From Odiellus spinosus (Eukaryota > Arthropoda > Arachnida > Opiliones > Phalangiidae), in the NCBI GenBank assembly GCA_963920705.1, contig OY987234.1, positions 3,627,351 to 3,691,350 on the forward strand: a stretch of DNA of 64,000 nucleotides. The letters are read 5' to 3'. This document shows positions 22,868 through 33,189 of the stretch, piece by piece (the first letter of the stretch is position 1; every line of letters starts with the position of its first letter). Under the pieces are notes generated by a model. It searched no databases. It saw only the letters and a program-made list of their open reading frames with translations, and was not told the origin of the DNA. Position numbers and translations under genes: made by a program.

Positions 22868-25800
22868 TTAAAGTTTGTAATCATTAAATCGCTGCGGCCT
22901 TTTAGTTATTCTCTGTGGTCTTGTGTTCAAGGGCTGTTGTTCCTTTTGAAATTCAGCTGATACTGAAGCTTTAAGCGGTCCAATTCCGGTCCCCTGGGTG
23001 ACTTGTGGTATGGGACTCTTGCGTATAATTTCTTCCTGTAATGGCCGAGTAGGATGTGAGTTTTCTAATGCGGATTGGACCTCTCGAGTGGGCGACAACG
23101 TGTTTAATCTTAAGCCCAGCGGTGCAGAAGGTTGAATCGAAGGGGTTACTTGACGGTTATGTACCTCTATTATTCCTGGTAGATGGTTTGAGTGATTTTG
23201 AAAGTTTATTGCCATCTGTACATCACATGTAGAATTAAATTTTTCTTTCTTATAAGTTGGTATTTTCTGCGTACCCCGTTCATTCTTCCTTTGAGGTTCT
23301 ACACTTCCTGCTTCAATCATTGGTCGTAGGTGAAATTTATTTCGCCGATAAGTCGCTCCCTCCATTGTTGTAATTATGTACGAGTCAGGTTCTTTTGCTC
23401 TAGCCGTTATTTTTGCAGGTAACCATATTCTTGTTGCTGCATAATACCGAACGGTTGCTCCTATTTGAAATTCCTGTCGATTCGCTCCTCTCACGTCTTT
23501 CTTGATTATTTGATTTCTTCGATGTTCCAGGGTCTGCCGTATTTCGTTTGTTGAATATCTGGGTATTAAAGATTGAGCTGTCACAGCATTCGGTGTTCTT
23601 ATTAGCCGGCCCATTAGCATTTCAGATGGCGAAGGAAGGTTTTCCAATGGTGTTGCCCTGTATTCGAGTAGGACATAGTACGGATCAACACCAGCTTGTT
23701 TTGCCTTGTCCAATAAGTTCTTTATTGTTTGAACGTGTCTTTCTGCCATCCCGTTGGACTGCGGAAAGTGCGGGCTGGAGGTGAAATGGTTAACGCCCCA
23801 TTGTGTTAGAAACTGCGAAAATTCAGCCGAGTTGAAGGGAGGGCCATTATCGGAAATGATGGTTTGGGGTATTCCATGCCTAGCAAAATGTGGCTTTAAG
23901 ACCTTTATCAAAGATTTGGCATCAGTTTTCTGCATTTCATCGATTTCTACAAATTTAGAATAGTAATCCACGCAAAGAAGCATCGTTTTCTGATCTTGAT
24001 GAAAAAAGTCCATTGCTATGGTTTCCCATGGTCTAGTGGGTACTGGATGGGGAGTACTACAAGTGCTGATATTGGCTCGATCTTTTGTCCGACACACTAT
24101 GCATGCCTGGATATATTTTGTAATATCCAACGTCATTCCGGGCCAGAATACATGTACTCTAGCCTTCCTGAGACATGAATTGATACCCTGATGGGCTCCA
24201 TGAAGCTGCTTTATGGTTTCTGGCCTTAGGTTCGTGGGTATAATAAGTCGGTTTCCGCGAAAGAGTAACCCATCTTCAGAGTAAATTTCCTCTTTTATTG
24301 GCCAATATTTCTTTAGGTCTGATCTTAATGCCGTTTGATATCGTGGCCATCCGCTCCTGATGTGTTGTAGAATACCCTTCATCTCTTCGTCCTCTTCTGT
24401 GGCAGCTTGGAACTGTATTAGCTTGCTGTTGGATATAACTGTCATTGAATGTAAGCTAGCCGTTGGACCTTCCAAGTCCTCAGTTTGAGCATCCATAGTT
24501 AGGGATGGCGATCGTGAAAGAGCATCCGCTATATACATCTGAGGACCTGGAACGTAAGTAAGTGTCACGTCGTATCTGGTTAATCTCAAGACCAATCGCT
24601 GCAATCTTGGCGACAATACATTCAAGGGCTTTTCTACGATGGCCAACAAAGGTTTATGGTCGGTTTCAACGACTGATCTTGTTCCAACAAGATAGTAGTG
24701 AAGGTGTTCAACCGCGTAGACGATCGCCAAAAGTTCTTTTTCTATCTGTGCATATCGTTGCTGGGCCTCAGTTAAGGTTGTAGAAGCATATTGAACTGGA
24801 TGACCCTCTTGCAAAAGCACAGCCCCAATCCCAGTTTGGCTGGCATCTACCGACACGACGTTTCTTTTAGTTGGATCGTAAAATGAGAGTACTGGGGCTC
24901 GCATTATATCCTCTTTTAGCTGATCATAACGGTTTTGATGTATCATTTCCCATCTGAATTCAACGTTGGATTTCAATAATTCGCGAAGAGGAGCGGCTTT
25001 CTCTGAATGGTGCGGGATGAATTTGCTTAAATAGTTAATTATTCCAAGAAATCGTTGTAGTTTTTTTTTGTTTACTGGTGGGACTAAGGCTAAGGCTTTA
25101 ATGGCATTGATTTTCTTATCATCCACTTGGATACCGAGCTGTGATATTTTGTGACCGAGATATACTATTGTTGGAACAGCCAATTGGAGCTTCTTCTTGC
25201 TAAAAGTAATTCCAGCAGTGCGTGCACGATCTAGAACTGCTCGTAGTTTTTCATTATGTTCCTTCATGTTTATGGCAGCGATGACCAAGTCATCCGTAGA
25301 GATATATACCCCTGGAATATCTCCAAAAATCTCGTTCATGATGCGCTGGCAAATTTCTGAAGCACTTGAGATTCCATAGGGCATTCGAAGGAATCTGTAT
25401 CGGCCGTACGGTGTCGAGAAAGTACACAGGCGAGAACTAGCCTCGTCTAATTTAATCTGCCAAAATGCTGAAGTCGCATCGAGAACTGAGAACACTTTAC
25501 AGTCTTTCAGGTTACTGAATATTTCTTGGGATGTAGGAACTTTATAGTGCTCACGTTTTATAGATTTATTTAAATTACGGGGGTCCAGGCAAACCCGTAT
25601 CTCTGGTGTCTTTACTCCTGCTTCCTTTAATGAATCACTCTTATGTCCTGCCTTCGGTACGATTACAAGAGGATGTACCCAATCGGTGGGTTCTGTTACT
25701 GGTAGAATGACCTTTAGTTCCTGCATACGTATAAGCTCTTGCCTAAGTGATTCTCTAAAAGCATGCGGTATGGTGCGAGCAGGTACTACCTTTGGATGTG

Positions 25801-27472
25801 CATCTTCCTTCAGTGTGATATGATGAACTCCCGGAAGACACCCCATAGGTCCAAATACGTCTTGATATTGTGCGATCAAATGTCTTGGGTTATCTTTCAT
25901 TGATAGCTGGTCCAACTGGGCAATTCCGAGTGACTGTATGTGGTTATTTCTCTGATTCGGTACTTTCTGTTCTTTTGCTTCCCGTGTATCGTTCATTTCT
26001 GTAAAATCGAGTCTTTGTATTAGACCTAAGTCGATTAATGATGATGCTCCTAAAATCGGAATTGTATTTTGTGAAGTCACGTAGTAGGTACAGTTTCGTA
26101 TAGCGTTTTCTGACGTAGTTATTATGTTGATGAGACCCAGCATTGGTACACTATGCCCGGAATATGACATCACTCTTCGTCGTGTTGGGATAATAGGGGG
26201 TGGATTTTTTAACTTGTCGTATGTAGTTTTTGGTAAAACATTAATTTGAGAACCCGTGTCCATCTTGACGCTCACCAGTATTTTTCCAATCCAGATTCTT
26301 GTGATCCAATCTTGGTAAATATTCTCTAGCATCGTTGCATCTACCGTAATCAGATTCAAAAAGAATGGATCGATTTCTTGGAATTCGTCTTCATCCGGGG
26401 AAAAATAGTGGGCTACTTCTTGTTGTTCAGCGATAGAATATTGAGCCGGTGAAAAGTAGCCAGTATTCTCTTCTAGGTCAGGATACTGTGGCTGCCGGTC
26501 TGAATAATATTGATCTGAATAGTCTGATACCTCCTGTAGTGAAAACGTGGATATGCAAGCTCTTGCCCAGTGGTTTTGTCCTCCACATTTAGAGCAGGTT
26601 GAGCCATTTGCTGGACAGGCACGATGCAAATGGTGAAGACCACATCTGACACAGGGCGGTCCAGTCTGATTACGGGTATTGAAATTATTTGAGGAGTTAC
26701 GATTAAATTGGCGTGTGGTGTATCGATTTGGAAAGGTTGTCGACGAAGATCTGGTTGCAGTGTGGGAGTTATTAGCTCTGGGAGCCGGAGATGACGAATA
26801 GGGACGTCTGTTTGGTCGGTTGGGAAATCCTCGACGATATGTTGGACGGCGAAATTCAGAATTCATGGCATCCAACATAATCGATGGTGTAGATGGTATT
26901 AATGGATTTGAGTTTGACGTCGATCTACTTGATATTTGTCTAGCGTGTGATCCCGCAAGTTCATTTCCTCGACAGATACTAATGGCTTCGGTAAGTGTTA
27001 AATTTCGAATTTCGATGAGTTTCTGCCGTAGTTCAGGATTTCGAATACCTTCTACTATTTGTGTACATATTAAAGAGTCATTAAGTGGTTCCAGTTCACA
27101 GAATTTCACTAAAGTTTTGAGTTCGGCAACAAATGCATCAAAAGATTGAGTTGGGCCTTGGCGTGATGCAAAAAATAAGTGGCGAGATAGCGTTAAATGT
27201 TTATACGGTTTGTAATACGTTGAATAAGCCGAATAAATATCTTCTAATTGCCGTTCTGTTGTGCCCGTAAGTATAGGAAAATCCAAAATTTTATAAAGCT
27301 TACGTCCTTCGGCTCCAATTATGTGCAAAAATGTGTTGATTTGCGTTTCAATGGACTTCTTGGCTAATTCTGTTGCTTTGGCGAAAATCTCGAATTCCTC
27401 CTTCCAAGCCTCCCAGGCGTCAGCTGGAGTATCGCCCGGTATGAAAGCTGACGGTGCGCGAAACGTTGCCAT
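22868..27472 (-). CDS. G1 gag-pol polyprotein
   Basis: Fossil retroelement polyprotein of 1,534 residues in one frame. Parts in order: gag (about 1-270), two zinc-knuckle-like cysteine/histidine clusters (about 273-305), aspartic protease with a DTG core near 403, reverse transcriptase (about 560-800), RNase H (from about 870), integrase with an N-terminal zinc-binding region (from about 1090) and a DDE-type core (from about 1150). The C-terminal 200 residues are low in similarity and basic. Such proteins copy the element RNA and insert the DNA into the genome. The start used is the first methionine, followed at once by gag-like sequence. Confidence 0.9.
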   Translation of the reverse strand: MATFRAPSAFIPGDTPADAWEAWKEEFEIFAKATELAKKSIETQINTFLHIIGAEGRKLYKILDFPILTGTTERQLEDIYSAYSTYYKPYKHLTLSRHLFFASRQGPTQSFDAFVAELKTLVKFCELEPLNDSLICTQIVEGIRNPELRQKLIEIRNLTLTEAISICRGNELAGSHARQISSRSTSNSNPLIPSTPSIMLDAMNSEFRRPTYRRGFPNRPNRRPYSSSPAPRANNSHTATRSSSTTFPNRYTTRQFNRNSSNNFNTRNQTGPPCVRCGLHHLHRACPANGSTCSKCGGQNHWARACISTFSLQEVSDYSDQYYSDRQPQYPDLEENTGYFSPAQYSIAEQQEVAHYFSPDEDEFQEIDPFFLNLITVDATMLENIYQDWITRIWIGKILVSVKMDTGSQINVLPKTTYDKLKNPPPIIPTRRRVMSYSGHSVPMLGLINIITTSENAIRNCTYYVTSQNTIPILGASSLIDLGLIQRLDFTEMNDTREAKEQKVPNQRNNHIQSLGIAQLDQLSMKDNPRHLIAQYQDVFGPMGCLPGVHHITLKEDAHPKVVPARTIPHAFRESLRQELIRMQELKVILPVTEPTDWVHPLVIVPKAGHKSDSLKEAGVKTPEIRVCLDPRNLNKSIKREHYKVPTSQEIFSNLKDCKVFSVLDATSAFWQIKLDEASSRLCTFSTPYGRYRFLRMPYGISSASEICQRIMNEIFGDIPGVYISTDDLVIAAINMKEHNEKLRAVLDRARTAGITFSKKKLQLAVPTIVYLGHKISQLGIQVDDKKINAIKALALVPPVNKKKLQRFLGIINYLSKFIPHHSEKAAPLRELLKSNVEFRWEMIHQNRYDQLKEDIMRAPVLSFYDPTKRNVVSVDASQTGIGAVLLQEGHPVQYASTTLTEAQQRYAQIEKELLAIVYAVEHLHYYLVGTRSVVETDHKPLLAIVEKPLNVLSPRLQRLVLRLTRYDVTLTYVPGPQMYIADALSRSPSLTMDAQTEDLEGPTASLHSMTVISNSKLIQFQAATEEDEEMKGILQHIRSGWPRYQTALRSDLKKYWPIKEEIYSEDGLLFRGNRLIIPTNLRPETIKQLHGAHQGINSCLRKARVHVFWPGMTLDITKYIQACIVCRTKDRANISTCSTPHPVPTRPWETIAMDFFHQDQKTMLLCVDYYSKFVEIDEMQKTDAKSLIKVLKPHFARHGIPQTIISDNGPPFNSAEFSQFLTQWGVNHFTSSPHFPQSNGMAERHVQTIKNLLDKAKQAGVDPYYVLLEYRATPLENLPSPSEMLMGRLIRTPNAVTAQSLIPRYSTNEIRQTLEHRRNQIIKKDVRGANRQEFQIGATVRYYAATRIWLPAKITARAKEPDSYIITTMEGATYRRNKFHLRPMIEAGSVEPQRKNERGTQKIPTYKKEKFNSTCDVQMAINFQNHSNHLPGIIEVHNRQVTPSIQPSAPLGLRLNTLSPTREVQSALENSHPTRPLQEEIIRKSPIPQVTQGTGIGPLKASVSAEFQKEQQPLNTRPQRITKRPQRFNDYKL

Positions 27473-27633
27473 GGTAATGACGGGTGAGTCTATGTCGAGA
27501 CGAGGGAAGTTTGACCCTGACGAGGCTTACCGGAAATATGACCGTATATCGTACTATTATTAATTGACAGGCTTTTAATTTATGATTTTAATTAAGGGCA
27601 TGAATTGCGCGTAACTTCTGGCACCATGTTAGG

Positions 27634-27775
27634 TTTAAATGAACTAAAGACGATTGAAGATTAAACCTCGTTTATTGAGCGCGATCATTCCTCTGATCCT
27701 TTGTCATACATGTTACTTCATAGGTCAACTCTCATGCGCTGACCTGCCACCTAGGAGCGAGTTCACTACGTAATA
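27634..27775 (-). repeat. 5' LTR of G1
   Basis: Matches the 3' LTR with one difference seen. The candidate primer-binding site lies a few bases inside. Confidence 0.85.
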
Positions 27776-27961
27776 GTTAGCAGATTAAAACAACGCTAGT
27801 AAGGTCACGTCAGGCTAGTATATTTTATCCCTCGAATTAGCCAATATCCCTTTAGCTAGTAATCCCTTGGTATCACCCTTCTCTCTTGTAATTGAAGAGT
27901 TCGGAGTTGATGCGAATCTTATAGAGCCATGGCGCGATTGAGGTATAACTTCGTTATGCGC
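27776..27961. other. short anonymous stretch between G1 and G2
   Basis: 186 bp with no recognised feature. It ends with TGCGC, the target site of G2, and is continuous in the empty site with 37161 onward. Confidence 0.7.
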
Positions 27962-28142
27962 TGTTTTGTATGTTGTTTAACTATACAAAGTTAATTCTAA
28001 AATAATATAAAACTTTATTATAAGAGATCTACATGAGAGAGCCCGACGTCATCTGAAGCCCTAGATATTCTAGCAGACGCTTTTATACTTTAAGACATAG
28101 ATATAGGGGCTGTACATAAGACTATATTTACATAATTACACA
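27962..28142 (-). repeat. 3' LTR of G2
   Basis: 181 bp, same sequence as 36980-37160. Confidence 0.95.
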
Positions 28143-28188
28143 ACCTCTTTTTAAGTTTTATATATTTTGTTTCTTTTAATATAAACCA

Positions 28189-28528
28189 TTATAAATTTAA
28201 TTTAGTCTTTGGCTTAGAAATTCTTCCGCTTCGCGTTGTTGTTTCATTGGTACTGCGAGTTTGGATTTGCTCCTTGGTCATTACGTTCTGTCGGGAATTA
28301 TTTTCAGGAACTAATGTTGTAGCTTCTGTGATCGATGGTTCAGGTTCTACGGCTATTGGTTGTATTGGAATGGCATCCGGTTGATCTGGTTCTAGAATGT
28401 CAAACGTATTAGGGTTTTCAACAGGTACTGCAATGTTTGGTATTGGATCTATGATGTTCTCTGGTCCAATACTTGATGCTTGGGACGCTGCGTTTGATTG
28501 CTGTCTGGTAAGGTAACTAGGTGGAATC
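28189..28528 (-). pseudogene. G2 pol C-terminal piece
   Basis: A proline- and acid-rich tail ending in a basic stretch (SGRISKPKTKLNL), as at the C-terminus of many Gypsy pol proteins. It lies on the far side of the nested G3 element from the rest of pol. Confidence 0.75.
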
Positions 28529-28533
28529 GATTC

Positions 28534-28744
28534 TGTTATGTATCGAGCTAGAGGGCGCTTTTGCACAAGCTGACTACACCTACAAAAAATTACTTTTTAG
28601 TTTTACTTTTGAATTGGTCGGGGTAAAAACGTCCTCCAGGTTGTGAAAATTAATTATGTATTGTTATAGACAGTAAAGTGAAATTATTATGTTTACTAAG
28701 TATCGTTCGTTCGCCTACATCTTCGGGTATAACAATATGTAAAA
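28534..28744 (+). repeat. 5' LTR of G3
   Basis: 211 bp, followed directly by the primer-binding site. Confidence 0.93.
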
Positions 28745-28849
28745 TTGGCGCCGGGTTTTCCGTATTTCGCGGATTTTCGAACCCTTTTCTTCGGTGTATA
28801 CGCTTCGCGCTTCGTACGTTTCTTTTCTGTTCTTCGAATTCCGTTCGTG

Positions 28850-29264
28850 ATGGCCCATTTCGGTCGCGTTCACGAATTTCACCCCGGCCAGGGTTCTTCG
28901 TGGAAACAATATTACGAACGGTTAACGTACTTTTTCAAGGCTAATAAGCTTACGGATGCCGACCAACAACTCGCGATTTTTCTGAGTTCGTGTGGCGATC
29001 AAACGTATTCTATCGTTCGTTCCTTATGTACGCCGGCTCTTCCAGATGCCGTTTCGTTCGCGGACATCATTTCCAAACTCAATGATCATTTTTCGCCCGC
29101 GCCTTCTGAGGTATTGTCTAGTTTTCATTTCTTCAAGCGTGCACAACTTCCGTCCGAAACCATAGCGGACTATGTAGCGGAACTTCGTCGGCTTTCAGAA
29201 CACTGTAACTTCGATACTTTTCTTGATCGGCTCCTTCGGGACCGTTTCATTTGTGGTCTTGCCG
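28850..29264 (+). pseudogene. G3 gag piece
   Basis: Gag-like sequence (for example SFADIISKLNDHFSPAPSEV and the ETIADYVAELRRLSEHCNF block typical of Gypsy gag) up to the point where the SINE-like element sits. Confidence 0.8.
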
Positions 29265-29723
29265 CCCCCTCCCCCCCACCTGTCCGTGCGCAGGGTGGGG
29301 GTAGTGTTCCATCCTTGTCGTGGTGAGGGGGCCCGAGTTCTAGGATCCGTCCTAGTTCCGCGAATTGGAACACGGCCGTCTCGCCCACACCCGGCCGACT
29401 CGTGGGGCCCGTCCTGGGCCCTGGCAGCTCCCTCTGCCTTTGAGTCGGTCTTGTTGGGTCACGGTTACATTACGGAGGCCGTATGGCGCAGCTGTGTGGG
29501 TTCTGGTCGCCAAGCCGTTTCTCCACCTTTTGTTGCCTTAGCCTCCTCACGTGTGTGCGGGAGCACTGGTCTGGGGTTCTTCGGTTCCCGCTGTTTGACC
29601 TTGTTACCCGTTCCGGGCACGGTTTCGCGTGCGGCACTTTAGGGACAAATGATGTAGCCGCACGGATTGGCGGGGGTGTTATGTACTATGTTTACGGTGC
29701 ACCCCCTTAACAATCAAACCTGA
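29265..29723 (+). mobile_element. non-LTR or SINE-like insertion, 459 bp, in G3 gag
   Basis: A GC-rich block foreign to G3, flanked by a perfect 13-bp duplication TGTGGTCTTGCCG (29252-29264 and 29724-29736). A duplication of that length and its variation in 5' extent against the copy at 37227 fit target-primed reverse transcription. It ends CAATCAAACCTGA. No protein domain was recognised, so it may be the 3' end of a LINE or a SINE. Orientation is inferred from the shared 3' end. Confidence 0.8.
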
Positions 29724-29783
29724 TGTGGTCTTGCCGATGCTAAATTACAGGATCGTCTACTTGATGATAAGCCTAAAACTTTC

Positions 29784-31391
29784 GTGGACGCCGTCGACAA
29801 AGCTCTCGCGGGGGAGGCGGCTGCCCGCAACGTAGCCGAAATTCGGGGACTTTGTAAATCTTCGCATTCCGAAGTTAATTACGTTTCGCCAAAGCAGCAG
29901 GTTCCTAATCAAAGTAAACCAGTTTTTCATTCAAGTAAAAATGCTTGTTACCGATGTGGAGAACAACACCCTATCAATAAATGTCGATTTTCCAAGGCCG
30001 AATGCCATTTTTGCCATAAGATTGGGCATATCGAGAAGGTTTGCAATTCTAAAAATAATAATAAGGAAAGAACGGACAAACGTTCGAAAGACAAGAATAA
30101 AAAGTCTTATAAAAATCATTGTTTGGAAACGGAATCTAAACAAGTATCTTCTGAATCGGAAAATCCTTTCGAATTTGAGGGTCTATACTCGATTAACCAA
30201 GTTAATACCTCTACAAGTGATGAATATATTCCTCCATACAAAGTTGAAGTCAGGTTAAATGGCCTTCACCATATCATGGATTTGGATTGCGGCTCTCCTC
30301 AAGCTGTAATAAGCTCAGAGACGTATGCTAAACTGTGGCCAGTAAATCCATCAGCGCTCGTAGCCTCGAACGAGGGATTAAGTACTTGGAGTAAGGAAAA
30401 GTTAAGCACGATAGGAGTTTGTAACGTGAACGTTTCATACAAATCAAGGTCAGCAACTCTTCCTCTGAGAGTTATAAAAGGAAACGGTACTTCTCTTCTG
30501 GGCCGACGCTGGTTCGAGCCCTTGGGATTCAAAATAACCGAAGACGAGGCTCAAGAGTTAAACTTCGTACCGCTAACAAGTGAAAGATCAGTTGAAGAGA
30601 TTCTTAATCGTTTCGAAAACGTTTTCAAGTTGGAGTTGGGCACCTTCAAAGGCCCTCCTATATCAATTCCTATTGATGAACATGCAACTCCAAAATTCTT
30701 TCGCCCACGCCCAGTACCTTTTGCTTTACGAAAACGGGTGGATGCCGAATTGGACGCGATGGTGGCAAAGGGTGTTTTAGAGCAAGTTAACTATTCAGAA
30801 TGGGGCACTCCAATTGTTCCGGTAATAAAGAGAGGTGATCTACCTTTAAAGGAAGGTGATACTGGACTAAGAATATGTGGAGATTATCGCGCCACGGTTA
30901 ATCAAGCTGTCAAACAATTCACGTACCCATTGCCAACCATACCTGAAATATTGGCTACTGTACAGGGTGGAACCATTTTTTCTAAACTCGACCTCTCACA
31001 AGCATATCTGCAGTTACCTGTGGATGAGGCAACGTCGAAGATTTTAACTTTAAACACTCAGAAAGGGCTTTTTAGAGTCAAGCGCTTACCATTTGGCGTT
31101 TCTGCTGCCGTATCGATTTTCCAGAAACGAATTGAAGAAGTACTCGCTGGAATAGATGGAGTTGTCAAATACCTAGATGATATTCTAATTATTGGCAAGG
31201 ATCTCGATGATCATAACAAGAAGCTCGAAGCTGTTCTAACACGATTGAATGATGAAGGAATTCGTCTTCGAAAAGACAAATGTGTCTTGGCTGTTTCCGA
31301 AATAGTATTTCTAGGATTCAAAATAAATGGACAGGGAATTCAGCCAACTTCAGAGAAAGTTGAGGCTATTCACAAAGCTCGCAGCGTATAA
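29784..31391 (+). pseudogene. G3 gag end, protease and RT piece
   Basis: 535 residues: zinc knuckles (CYRCGEQHPINKC and CHFCHKIGHIEKVC, about 53-90), a protease-like region (about 150-250), and reverse transcriptase (about 300-535, catalytic YLDD block near 470). Confidence 0.85.
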
Positions 31392-32040
31392 TTACGACCT
31401 AGAATATAAACCGGGAAAGTTAATCAGCAACGCTGATGCCTTAAGTATGCTTCCCTTGCCAGCCACCGCTAGTCAAGAAGTAGCAGCTTCCCATGAAATT
31501 CTTCTCTTGGAATCAACGCCTAGATCTCACTTAGACGCCTCGTTCATTGCGACTCAAACAAAGAAGGATCCGGTCCTCTCTAGAGTCACCATGTGGGTAT
31601 TAAATGGATGGCCTTCAGAAGTCAAAGGCGATCAGTTCAACCCTTATTTTAGAAGGAAGTTCGAGCTAAGCGTTCATAAAGACTGTCTTCTGTGGGGAAA
31701 TCGCGTTATTGTTCCCCCCGTCCTCCAATCGGACGTTCTCAAACTGTTACATGGGTCGCACCCCGGTATCGTGCGCATGAAGGGCTGGGCACGCAGTTAC
31801 GTTTGGTGGCCCAGCATGGATGCGGAGATCGAAGCGGAAGTGATGCAATGTACCTTGTGTCAAGAATCTCGTCGAAATCCACCAAGGGCACCTTTATTCC
31901 CGTGGGAGAGGACTGACAAGCCATGGTCCCGATTACATATTGACTACGCTGGTCCTTTGCAGGGCCAAGTTTTTCTCTTGGTGGTGGACTCTCACTCCAA
32001 ATGGCTCGAAGTTATTCCCGTTTCTTCTATGTCGTCCTAA
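31327..32040 (+). pseudogene. G3 integrase N-terminal piece
   Basis: Includes the end of an RNase H-like region, the integrase HHCC zinc-binding region (HGSHPGIVRMK to CTLCQESRR) and the start of the catalytic core. Confidence 0.8.
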
Positions 32041-32217
32041 ACAGCGATTTCAAAGTTACGAGCCTTATTTGCCACGCATGGACTTCCGAACACTATTGTA
32101 TCAGATAACGCTGCCACATTCAAATCTGTCGAGTTTCAAGATTTTCTCGTCAAAAATATTATTCGCGGTGTTTTCGTTGCTCCATACCACCCTTCTTCTA
32201 ACGGACAGGCGGAAAGA

Positions 32218-32874
32218 ATGGTGGCCACAACAAAAGAAAATCTGAAACGCATTATCGAGGGCGATTGGCAAACTCGTCTCGCCAGATTTTTATTCGCGCA
32301 ACACACCTTACCCTGCACTACCACGGGTAAATCACCCGCCGAACTTCTCATGAATCGTCGACTGACGTCCATCTTAGATCGTTTGCATCCCGATCTCAAC
32401 GAAACCATAAGAACTACGAATGAAGACAAAGCCCGCGCATCGATGGCTGACCATAACCTTCGAACTTTTACAAACGACGACACCGTATATATGCGTAATT
32501 ATTCGTCAGGTCCGCAATGGCTACCGGCGTCAGTCGTTACTAGTACGGGTCCTGTGTCCTATCAAGTTCAAACCCCGGATGGACAAGTGTTTCGTCGTCA
32601 CACCGACCAACTGCGACGACGCTCGACCCGGTCACCTACTATTGACGACACGACCTCACCCGTCGCGTCAACCACCTCTTCGTGCTCTTCTCCGGTTATT
32701 GAAGACTTACCACCTGAGCCTCCTATACCGAACCCGGGCGGTTTGGCTGAATTACCCGAAGAACTTTCGATAACAACTCAGCAGCCTCCAACCGTGGGAC
32801 TATCCACTCCTCTTCGTCGTTCATCACGGTCGTCAGTGCGTCCTAAATACTTACAGGACTTTGTCGTATCTTAA
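32218..32874 (+). pseudogene. G3 integrase C-terminal piece
   Basis: End of the integrase core and a proline/serine/threonine-rich tail; ends just before the polypurine tract. Confidence 0.78.
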
Positions 32875-32885
32875 AGGGGGAGGAA

Positions 32886-33096
32886 TGTTATGTATCGAGC
32901 TAGAGGGCGCTTTTGCACAAGCTGACTACACCTACAAAAAATAACTTTTTAGTTTTACTTTTGAATTGGTCGGGGTAAAAACGTCCTCCAGGTTGTGAAA
33001 ATTAATTATGTATTGTTATAGACAGTAAAGTGAAATTATTATGTTTACTAAGTATCGTTCGTTCGCCTACATCTTCGGGTATAACAATATGTAAAA
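32886..33096 (+). repeat. 3' LTR of G3
   Basis: 211 bp, preceded by the polypurine tract. Confidence 0.93.
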
Positions 33097-33189
33097 GATT
33101 CCTGCGAATGTTGCCTTTATGTGTTTCAACTATGTATAACCGTGGTTCTTCGGCTTTTCTTAGGATTGTTGCTTCTCTTCGCATGTCTA

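Larger units (their letters stand above)
22635..27775 (-). mobile_element. Ty3/Gypsy LTR retrotransposon G1, looks whole
   Basis: About 5.1 kb, minus strand. It has a pair of direct terminal repeats of about 142 bp, one long gag-pol frame, a candidate tRNA primer-binding site next to the 5' LTR (TGGTGCCAGAAGT at about 27614-27626) and an A-rich polypurine tract before the 3' LTR. The domain order protease, RT, RNase H, integrase is that of Ty3/Gypsy, and a single fused gag-pol frame recalls the Mag/K02A2.6-like lineage. The two LTRs differ by one base as far as read, so insertion was recent. Exact LTR ends are uncertain and no clear target duplication was found. Confidence 0.9.
28534..33096 (+). 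mobile_element. Ty3/Gypsy LTR retrotransposon G3, nested in G2, broken
   Basis: 4.56 kb, plus strand, opposite to its host element. LTRs of 211 bp (one difference seen), 5-bp target duplication GATTC (28529-28533 and 33097-33101), primer-binding site TGGCGCCGGG at 28746 and polypurine tract AAAGGGGGAGGAA just before 32886. Gag, zinc knuckle, protease, RT and integrase parts are recognisable. It is broken in several places (about three or four, one being a SINE-like insertion). It must be younger than G2. Confidence 0.92.

Noticed and set aside
23548-27149. Plus-strand open frames of 60-109 residues over G1
   Set aside because: They lie antisense to the long gag-pol frame and have no recognisable domain.
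29223-29710. Open frames over the SINE-like element as a host gene
   Set aside because: They arise from the GC-rich inserted repeat, which occurs again at 37227 with different open frames.
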